A stretch of DNA of 64,000 nt from Asterias amurensis (Eukaryota; Echinodermata; Asteroidea; Forcipulatida; Asteriidae). Within the stretch, counting starts at the first letter, position 1, and each line of letters begins with the position of its first letter. The stretch lies in the NCBI RefSeq assembly GCF_032118995.1, contig NC_092665.1, positions 16,264,012 to 16,328,011 of the forward strand, given 5' to 3'. Both the position numbers and the translations under genes were made by a program. The notes beneath the pieces are model-generated. The model made no database searches. It saw nothing but the letters and a program-made list of their open reading frames with translations, and had not been told where the DNA came from. Below, one piece after another: positions 24,160 to 33,363 of the stretch.

Positions 24160-24360
24160 AAGCCGTTCTGTTACACAACTCAAGATAAGACTAGTCTTTA
24201 ACAACTCTTTGTGAAATCCATCCCTGGGGTCGATTGAAGATTTCACAAAGATAGTCCAAACTTGGACTATTTCTACATTAATTAAAACTTTAAGGCTACC
24301 CCTAAGTTAGGACGAGTGTCCTTACTCGAGATAAGACTAGTCTTTCTCTTTGTGAAATCC
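24160..24360. mobile_element. Foldback family C copies
   Basis: Contains AAGATAAGACTAGTCTTTAA and CTCTTTGTGAAATCC, then GATTTCACAAAGATAGTCC, and ends again with GATAAGACTAGTC and CTCTTTGTGAAATCC. This looks like two adjacent family C insertions related to 3338-3511. Confidence 0.55.
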
Positions 24361-24585
24361 ACCCCAGTTCATGCGCCGATACAAACCTCACCAACAAGTA
24401 AACCCGTTCTGTTCATCAAAGATTTAAGATCATGGCTTTCGAGGATTTTGGAAAATGCTTCAAATAGACAGTGTGCCCTTTGGGTTGGATACATTAGCTA
24501 TCTAAAAACGGTCAGATTATGGAGGGTTTGTGGCAGCCGAAGGATAAAAAAAACTAATCAAAGATTGAGAGTTAATGGAATGTCT

Positions 24586-27500
24586 CTAGGGAGGTGGTGG
24601 GGGAGGTGGTGGTGGTCCCCCGCCCCCGCCTCCTGGTGGAGGGGGCGGAGGGCCACTTGGACCAGCAGGAGGTGCCATTGGAGGGCCAGGAGGACCAGCA
24701 GGAGGTGCCATTGGAGGGCCAGGAGGACCTGGAGGGGGTGCCATTGGGGGACCAGGAGGTGGGGGACCGATAGAAGGAGGTGCCTGTTGCATCATTAAGG
24801 CCATGGGACCGGGTACCATTTCTTGTTGGGGTGCTGCAGGGGCCGGTGGACCTGGGGCCATCATTGCTGGACCGGGAGGTGGAGGAGGACCGGGGGCTGC
24901 TGGACCGGGTGGTGGAGGAGGGCCGGGTGCTGCTGGCCCTGGTGGGGGTGGTGGTGCCGAGGCTCCGGGTGGTGGAGGCGGAGCTGGTGCGCTCGGTGCT
25001 GCCGGTGCAGGGGGCGCACTTCCCCCGGAAGATGGTGGTGGCGGGGCTGCCGATGCTGCAGCAGCTGACTTGTCTGCCTTCTTCTGTAGCTTGGCCTCTG
25101 CTTTCAGACCCTTGGCTTCTTCTTTCAGACGCTTGGCTTCCAGCTTTGCCTCTTTCTTCTTTTGCTGGTTTTCCAGTTTTCTTTGTTTGATTTCTTCTAC
25201 AACCTCGGGTGGCATGCCCTTTGTCTTGTATCTGTCGGCCGTGGAATACACCAAAGTAATAACAAGAAATCTAAACACAAAGTCAATATTTTGCCATGCT
25301 TGTTGTCGAGTGTCACCAATCAACAGAAGTCGTCAAAACTATGGTCTTTATTCGTTTTCAACACGCACAAAACAAATCATTGCAACTGCAACAACAACTT
25401 TTTTGTTTTGCATAAGGAGCAAACAAACTAACAAATAATAGTAAATAGTAAAGAAACAACCTTGTGCAATCACAAGGTTGTGGGTTCGAATCCCCCAGCT
25501 AACCGCTGAATTCACAATGACTAAGAATAAATATTGTCGTCTAGTTAATGAATAACATTTTCTTGATTTTGGAATTCATAATCATAGACGTTAAACCGAT
25601 GTTTGTGAGAGAGATTGGCTGTTGCCAGCTTGGTGATTATATCCCCTTGTGGGAGTTTGCCGAGTTCCATTGATGGGAAGAACATTCAAACAAACAACAA
25701 ACAGACCCGTCATGGTGAAAACTAGAAACCCACCTTTTGATTTCGACTTTCATGGAGCATGCTGCAGTAAGGATGAGAAGGATCGGGAAGCATATCGGCC
25801 AAATCAACTTGGCAAATTGAAGTTGTGCTGGAATGAGAGGAGATTCAATAGAAATGAAATAGCGAAAAGCAAATTATGCACAGCGCCAAATTTCATAAAG
25901 ATGTTAAGCACAAAATACTGCTACAAAAAGCGAAATTCCTTTGCTGTGCAAAAAGTAAATGGGACACCAGTTGCAACAGTGTGAACTTCAAGGAAAACCT
26001 GGCTAACTAAAACTATGCTAAAACTTCGTTTTGAAAATGATGAATGAACCGTTGGATCAGCATTCAACATTGATAAAGAGTATCGGTTTCCGTTATAAGC
26101 TAATAAGGTAATTTAAGAATAGAAAACAAGAACTTACCTGCCTTCAAAATACCACTCGTTTGATTCACTGTGAACAGAAATAAATGTAATCGGTTAGACG
26201 AACCATTAATCTGATTGAAGACGATCAGAGCATACTGATCAAAACATTGAGTTATCAATCACCGGTTCTTTTCAGAACCAACACAACTCAAATAAGATAT
26301 TTACTGCATATTTTTTTTTACAAGACACACCCACCATTTAATTTATGCAAAGTTTCAAATCCAACAAATTGGATAATTGAATTAACTCTTTCATCTGTCA
26401 AATTAAGTATAGGGTGACGTACTGGCTGACGTCATAAAGCACCCTTGCGTGACGTCACAACTCACCCTTCAATAGAATGACTGTACTGTACGTGGGAATG
26501 TCTTCTTGAGGTACAAATATTGCGCATGCGTATATTCCCTCATCGGACAAGTGCACACTTGTCATCTTTAGGTCTACCGTATCGACGATGTATTTATCGG
26601 CTGCGTGGAGAACAGAAGGAAAAAAAAAACATGATCAAACTTATTTGCCTAATCAAGAAAAAATCAATCCTAAAAATCAATATTTTTCATGTAAACGTTT
26701 ACCATCTTTTTTTGACATTAATCAGCAAAACGCTTCTGCGGTTATAAAAATTTCTATTTTTTTTTATATGCAGTAAGAAGTAAAGCAATTTAACATTAAT
26801 AAGACGTTAGACGCTCTTAAAGGCAGTGGACACTATTGGTAATTACTCAAAATAATTATTAGCATAAAACCTTTGTTGGTGACAAGTAATGGGGAGAGGT
26901 TGAGAGTACAAAACATTGTGAGAAACAGCTCCCTCTGAAGTGACGTAGTTTTCGAGATAGAAGTAATTTCCACGAATTTGATTTCGAGACCTCAAGTTTA
27001 GAATTTGAGGTCTCGAAATCAACCATCTAAACGTACACAACTTCGTGTGACAAGGGTGTTTTTTTCTTTCATTATTATCTCGCAACTTCGATGACCGATT
27101 GAGCTGAAATGTTCACAGGTTTGTTATTTTATGCATATGTTGAGATACACCAACTGTGCAGGCTAGTCTTTGACAATTACTAATAGTGTCCACTGCCTTT
27201 AAAGCAATAAAACATTCGTAAGCAGTTAAACGTTTACATTATAATATTAAACGTTTATGAAGCAGTTAACGATTACAAGTGATACATTTTGTAGCAGTGA
27301 GACGTTTCTTTGAGTTTAACGTCAATGATAGTTAGACGTAAGCAGTTGATCACGTGTTAGTCAAGTAGTAGAAGTCGCCGAAGAAATTAATGTTCAGTCA
27401 GTTAAACGTTTATAAGAGAAGTTGCATGCTGATACGCAATTAAACATTTAAAAGCATTTTGAACCATGATAACCCTTCTCAACTGCAGCCGCCTTATTTT

Positions 27501-30500
27501 TGTTTCTTGAAGTTCTTAAAATAATCGTTACCTGACAGTAGTTGCCCGAGTTGCCTGATTCTTGATCCTTCATTGAGGCTACCTTTAATGAAGAGAAAAA
27601 CAAAGCAAAATTTTATTTTACTATTTCGAGACAAGCATTCGTATCATTATCATGATGGTTTTCTTGTCTCTTTGTGTTGTTGTTAATGTATTTAATTTTT
27701 GTTTGCTTATATTTTGTATACAACTAGTATGGGATATGGTTTTATCATTTAGACGAGAAACCGAACCTTCGTCAGCAGAGGCATAAACACGGACAATCAC
27801 AAACATATCCATTCATTAATTTGTATAACTATATAGATGTGTTATATTGCCTAAAACAAATTTCTAGTGTACGATGGCAAATTTTGAGACATGTCCCCTG
27901 TTTTTCTCTGATTAAAGTATGGTCAGGTTTCCATTGCTTTTATGTTGCGCTCACCCCGTAACTGCACTGGTTCATCGTTGCGGTACCAGACTACTTCAGC
28001 AGCCGGGTGCTCCCTCATGTACCTTTTGCCATAGCAGTTCAATACAACGGTATGCATTGGAAGGACGTGCAGCTCTTGAATAAATGTACCGTCTGCAAAA
28101 CAGATATCAATCGCTCAAAATAATCAGAAAAAGTTGATTTGTTTCCTTTGTTGAAATCTAAGAGGATGGGGGATGAATTCCATTTTTAAAGAAGGATTTT
28201 CTTACTGCGTGATAAAAGATTTCAATAGTCTTATAAGACATTTCTTTTTTACACGGAAAACGAGGAGTTAAATTAAATTGAAAAATTAAGAGGGCTTGTT
28301 TTCACAAGAACTTAGATTGAATCCAGCCATTGGCCGCCAGTGATGAAACGTGCACGCGTGAAGAGCTATCATTGGCTGAATATAGTGCGCAGCGAGTCAC
28401 GTTATCAAAGATGGCGGCCTTTTTTTAGACAAAGTGATGTCATGTCAAATACAAATTACTGTTGCAAACTGGAAGATCACATTGAGATTAAATCGTTGGT
28501 GCTATGTGAAAAGGGGCTTGTCTGAGCTCATTTAGGTTTTTGATTTTTGCATACGAATCAAACAATTTTTTATTTTTTTCATTTATTTATGTATTTATTT
28601 ATTTATTTATTTATTTATTTTTGGGGGGAGGGGGAGAGGGGTACTTTCCATCCATCAGCTCCCACCTTTACATATCGGCGTTTCCAGACATTTCCCACTC
28701 TCCACGTCCTGCCCCATGCATTGTGCCCCGCTGCCCGGAGCACCACACCGTCGCTCGCGTAGTTGGACCCCTTCACCGCAGGTTACTGAACACATCTGCC
28801 AACTTGACCACTCACTCCAGTCGCTTAGGACTTTAAACAAAATATATATATATATATATATTAATTATTATTCAGAACCCTCAGTAAAACTTTATTTATC
28901 AAGATCTTACTGTTCTTTCTAAATGATAGATTTTACTGCTGAGTACTTTTTCAATACTATTTGCAACATGATCAATATGAAATTAGGTATCTGCCGTATA
29001 TCTGCTAAACATTCTCTTACCGCATTGGGTTTTTCTTTTTCTTTTTTTCGTGTGCCGACATTAACAAAAAAAACGTTAATGGAAAAAGGAAATGAATTGC
29101 CACATAGTTATTCAGATAAAAGTTCACATAAATATTGTTCCCCAAATTATACTTCACGGTGACCCCTGACCTTGTTCGACGCGATCATTTATGACGTCAT
29201 ACGGAGCGGCCACAGGAACCGGAACACCGCCGGCTGCTTTGAAGAAATAAAATAAACACCAACTTGAAATTGTGTCGTGAAACAAAAATGATGTCAATTG
29301 TACTCTGCATCTCTCTCTCTATCTCTCTTTCCCTCTATCTGTCACTCCCTTCTTTTATTTGACTGCTTAAAGGCAGTGGACACTATTGGTAATTACTCAA
29401 AATAGTTATCAGCATAAAACCTCACTTGGTGTAACAAGTAGAGGGGAGGTTGATGGTATAACACATTGTGTGAAATGGCTCCATCTGAAGTGACGTTGTT
29501 TTCGATGTGATAAGTAATTTTCAACGAATTTTATTTCGAGACCTCAGATTTAGAATTTGAGGTCCCGAAATCAAGCATCTAAACGCACACAACTTCGCGT
29601 GACACGGGTGTTTTTCCTCATAGTCTCGCAACTCCGACGACCGATCGAGCTCAAATTTTCACAGTTTTTTTTATTTTATGCATATGTTGAGATTGAGATA
29701 CACCAACTGGTCTTTGACAATTACCAATAGTGTCCAGTGTTTTTAATTAGCCTTTGAGAATTAAAAATACTCTGTTGTTATACAGGGTCGAAACGATGAT
29801 GATGCATTTAACAATTTTGTTGATGTCATACTGTTAAATGAAAAGTTGATTAATTGACACCGTTTTAACACTAAAAGTTTCCATAATCGGACGACCTCTG
29901 ACCCTGCTGTCAAATGCCTTGATTGCTGACGTCATATGGGGCGGCAGGAATTGGTCTTCCACCGCCTGACACAGATTATTCAAATTAACACCAAGATGAA
30001 ATTTTTATAACAGAAAAAAAATCTCATCAAATCATATTTTGTCTATTAAGTCATGTTTTTAAATAATCTTCCCAAAAAGGAAAAAGTTTGCAATGTGTCG
30101 TACAAATTAAATTAAACTAAATATATTGCAATCTGTTCAAAATTCAAACTGTTCCCGTTATTACCTGGCGACCCTTGACCTCGTCCAATGCCTTGATTGC
30201 TGACGTCATACGGGGCGGCGGGAGCAGGTCTACCCCCGCCTGACAAATAATCTTTATGAACACAACAATAAAATGTTAAGAAGAAGAAAAAAAACAATCT
30301 CATCAAATCATACTTTTTATTCTTAAATATTTACTTCCCTTATTATATGACTATGAAACTGGTAAACAAAAAGAAATGTGTCGTACAAATTAAATGAAAT
30401 TAAATATATTGCCATCTGTTCAAAATTCAAATTGTTCCCATAACTTACCTGGCGACCCTTGACCTCGTCCAATGCCTTGATTGCTGACGTCATACGGGGC

Positions 30501-32165
30501 GGCGGGAGCAGGTCTACCACCGCCTGACAAATAATTTTTATGAACACAACAATGAAATGTTAAGAAGAAAAAAAACAATCTCAGCAAATCATACTTTTTA
30601 TTCTTAAGTATTTACTTCCCTTTTTATATGACTATGAAACTGGTAAACAAAAAGAAATGTGTCGTACAAATTAAATGAAATTAAATATATTGCCATCTGT
30701 TCAAAATTCAAACTGTTCCCGTTTTTACCTGGCGACCCTTGACCTCGTCCAATGCCTTGATTGCTGACGTCATACGGGGCGGCGGGAGCAGGTCTACCAC
30801 CGCCTGATAATTTTTATGAACACAACAATGAAATGTTAAGAAAGAAAAAAAACAATCTCATCACATCATATTTTTTTATTCTTAAATTTTTACTTCCCTG
30901 ATTTATTAGACTACTGAAACTGGTAAACAAAAAGAAATGTGTCGTACAAATTGAATGAAATTAAATATATTGCCATCTGTTCAAAATTTAAATTGTTCCC
31001 ATAATTTACCTGGCGACCCTTGACCTCGTCCAATGCCTTGATTGCTGACGTCATATGGAGCAGCGGGAATAGGTCTACCACCGCCTGTTACGGAAAATTC
31101 ACTCAAATTAAAACAACACCAACATCAAATGTTGAAAATTTAGAGAAAACAAGTAATTAACCTAGGAAAACTGAATGGGTCAATTTTAATTTTAATTTGG
31201 TTTGAGGAAAGACAAATAGACTGGAGTGTGACTGGAACCAATGCCCCCCCCCCCCGGATTAATGGACACCAATTGGTTCAAATCCAGCTCCAGCCATTTT
31301 GTCTTTGTTCAAACCTAAACATAATCAAAAGAAAAAAGTATAACTGCTAAAATAAACTTCCAAAAATATAAATCGAAAGTTATTATTATTATTATTATTA
31401 TTTTTCGTTTGTTTATTTTTCGGGGGTAGGGATGGTGGTTCTTGACAAAGATCAAAAGTCGTTAGCCTACCGTTCAAGGCAGCTCCGGCCGAGTCATAGG
31501 GATCGTATCCACCTGGTGAGAAAACATTCCAACAAGAGGAAAATAAACATTTATCAAACTCCAACTAAAGTTAATTGTAATGTTGGCATTCGGGACTTGT
31601 CACCGGGTATTTCAACCTGGATTGCTTCCATCGATTTGATCTTATAGACTATACAACTTGTTTAATGTGGGTTACGTTGTACCTTAATAAAATTTATGAT
31701 AATATTAAACATATAACAAATGAAATGGTTCAGTCTTGCTAAAAATACAATCACCGGGATCGTCATAACCCAACACACATCGACGTCTGGTGTTGCAGAT
31801 GGTGGACACAATTATAGGCCCACTAACTACCTGTTTGGTCAAGTGTCTGTAAACATCCAAATCAAACAGTGAACTTATTGTAATAAGGACCGATCGAGTT
31901 CCAGTCGAGACTACAAATACTACTGTCGCGGTGACTAAAAATACATGCGCTGGTTAGCCTCGCCAAGGCATGCTATATATACTCATCAGATTCAGATTAT
32001 TTATAGATTCAAATCGAAGTAAATTAATTTAACTTATTCATCATTATGCTTATGCTTTGCTAACATAAACTATGCAATGGTTTTACCTTGAGAGTTAGAC
32101 GCCGTCACAAAGAATAATATCAGTACACAACTGACTCTCGTCCCAAGAAATCCTCTCGATGACAT
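24586..32165 (-). CDS. Secreted/membrane TSP1-Ig protein with amplified exon array and Pro-rich C-terminus
   Basis: Exons on the minus strand: 32165-32087 (signal peptide, [14 protein letters not shown]), 31512-31471, four 75-nt repeat exons (31084-31010, 30803-30729, 30523-30449, 30239-30165), a diverged one (29233-29171), TSP1 28830-28666, Ig 28092-27955, 27582-27532 and 26600-26466, a 30-nt exon near 26171-26142, and a last exon ending at 24586. All junctions are phase 1-1, as in exon-shuffled extracellular proteins. The TSP1 repeat has WSEWSSW (C-mannosylation) and CSVTCG (O-fucosylation). The Ig domain has VVLNC, VVWY and DEGIYAC. The C-terminus is a Lys/Glu helix ([20 protein letters not shown]) followed by about 150 residues of Pro/Gly/Ala. 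The acceptor of the last exon is uncertain: phase fits 25298, which would add a hydrophobic segment [13 protein letters not shown] as a membrane span. Family not recognised. Confidence 0.72.
25449..25680 (+). repeat. tRNA-derived SINE in intron
   Basis: A B-box-like GGGTTCGAATCCCCC lies near the start, preceded by tRNA-like sequence. A tail contains GTTAAACCGATGTTTGTGAG and GATTATATCCCCTTGTGGG. It lies between the last two exons of the TSP1/Ig gene and opens non-genic frames on the plus strand. Confidence 0.5.
26817..27202 (+). mobile_element. MITE family A copy 3
   Basis: TTAA-AGGCAGTGGACACTATTGG at the left and CACTGCCT-TTAA at the right; about 378 bp. It lies in an intron within the Ig-domain part of the TSP1/Ig gene. 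Confidence 0.9.
29171..31084 (-). repeat. Tandem exon-duplication array (about 280-bp units with 75-nt exons)
   Basis: Exon starts at 31084, 30803, 30523, 30239 and 29965 are spaced 281, 280, 284 and 274 bp. Four exons encode near-identical 25-residue peptides of the form [20 protein letters not shown] plus GQGSP, each bounded by phase 1 GT-AG sites. The introns are also nearly identical, so the amplification is recent. The copy at 29965 has an in-frame TGA after SNQGI and no donor at the usual place, so it looks dead. A more diverged sixth copy (29233) reads [14 protein letters not shown] and can splice with a donor at 29170. Confidence 0.88.
29367..29746 (+). mobile_element. MITE family A copy 4
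   Basis: TTAA-AGGCAGTGGACACTATTGG at the left and ACCAATAGTGTCCAGTGTTT-TTAA at the right. It is inserted within the exon array, between the dead copy and the diverged sixth copy. Confidence 0.85.
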
Positions 32166-32935
32166 TATTTTTTTAAGTAACCATCTCGAAGAAAAACAAA
32201 TTGACGAAAGAGCACCATTAATTTTGATTTCTTCCAAAAAACGTGCGCGATAAGTTAGCTTTGAAATTATGAACGCAACGGCGACGCACCGCGTCATTGA
32301 CGCGCGCGCTTAGGTAACTCATAAACGCGTTTCGAAATAACACGGAGTCCAATCTCCAACCTCGTTCCCAGGAATGACCGCGCCTTTTTTCCAAGCATGC
32401 TCGCAAAGTAGATATTTATTATTACAATTTTGTTCTTGAGTTTAGAGACTTGCAATTAATTTGTTCCGCTCCAAGGACTGAAAATGAGTGCATCACAAAA
32501 CGTGTAGTACCTCTCTTTCATATGTTGATTGATGCGAACTATTGCACTCGAAGGGTTACAACAGTAAAACCACAAAGATGGACAAATGAAGCTTGTTCAG
32601 TTACAAAATCAGCGATGGCAAATTTATTTATCAATAAATTAATTAAACAAAACATTATATTCCCCGTGTCGTTACATAAACGAACTCGGCGAATCTTTTG
32701 CCAGAGTTGCACTGGAGCGAACTAATTGTTTTGAAACTGATTGACAATTATTATTCGGTTCGCAATTACATTTTAATTAAGTAAATCAGGACTAACTTAC
32801 TGTGTTTTTTTATGAATAATTACTAAACGTGTAGACACCCACAATGAGCTTAAATATGAAATCATAACAATTTCCAAAGACCGGGGTATTGAAGTTTGTT
32901 ATTCTCTTAATCACAACTTCCCATAACACACACGA

Positions 32936-32958
32936 GGGGGGGGGGGGGGGGGGGGGGG
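32936..32958 (+). repeat. Poly(G) tract
   Basis: Twenty-three consecutive G residues, a potential G-quadruplex on the plus strand and a likely site of length variation and sequencing error. Confidence 0.85.
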
Positions 32959-33195
32959 TGAATCATATTGATCATTTATACTAATCGGATAGCGGGTTGC
33001 CAGTGGTGGTCTTCAACGCCATTTTGAAATTCGGATACATTTTCAACACATGTTGTGCATGTTTTCGATGCAAATGCAAAAGAATTGTACATGAATAATT
33101 CTGGTACCAAACTTCAAAAAGAAAAAAACTTATTGGGAAATGAATAGGCCTACATTATTTATACATGTTTACATGGGTTTTTTTTTCTTTTCAAA

Positions 33196-33363
33196 ATGGC
33201 CGCCGCTGGGGATGACGACTTCACCGTCGTGTACTCAGGCATCATAGAAGGGGCGCAACCGATTCCCCGTGATGATGAAAAGAAGGGGAAGAAAAACAAG
33301 ATTGGCCAATGTTTAGTAGGGGATAATCTGCTAACATCTTACGTGTCACCAATATTGGTTTAG
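33196..33363 (+). CDS. Possible small ORF, 55 codons
   Basis: A frame starting in a strong Kozak context (AAAATGG) begins MAAAGDDDFTVVYSGIIEGA and continues with a Lys-rich stretch (DDEKKGKKNK). It stops with TAG at 33361-33363, immediately beside the stop of the convergent minus-strand gene. The first 35 residues look protein-like. It could be a small protein, the first exon of an unrecognised gene or a retrocopy fragment; no partner exon was found. Confidence 0.3.
   Translation: MAAAGDDDFTVVYSGIIEGAQPIPRDDEKKGKKNKIGQCLVGDNLLTSYVSPILV

Larger units (their letters stand above)
20827..24585. other. Intergenic region between CTDNEP1 and the TSP1/Ig gene 3' end
   Basis: The two flanking genes converge here. 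It contains the CTDNEP1 3' UTR (poly(A) signal at 21083), an imperfect tandem repeat (about 22590-22800) and foldback sequence (about 24160-24360). The open frames have no recognisable protein similarity and no codon periodicity that I can see. Confidence 0.5.
32166..33363. other. Spacer between the two TSP1 genes
   Basis: Holds the promoter of the TSP1/Ig gene (starting at 32165 on the minus strand) and the 3' flank of the Gly-rich TSP1 gene. Notable features are a run of 23 G at 32936-32958 and a 55-codon plus-strand frame at 33196-33363. The A/T-rich middle has no recognised gene. Confidence 0.5.

Noticed and set aside
24780-25438. Long plus-strand frames opposite the Pro-rich exon (136 aa and 211 aa)
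   Set aside because: They are mirror frames of the minus-strand Pro/Gly coding repeat; the minus strand has the sensible Lys/Glu helix and stop, and the plus strand has only low-complexity Gly or Trp/Arg runs.
25649-25984. 111-aa plus-strand frame in the TSP1/Ig intron
   Set aside because: It begins inside a SINE tail and has no recognised domain; chance open frame.
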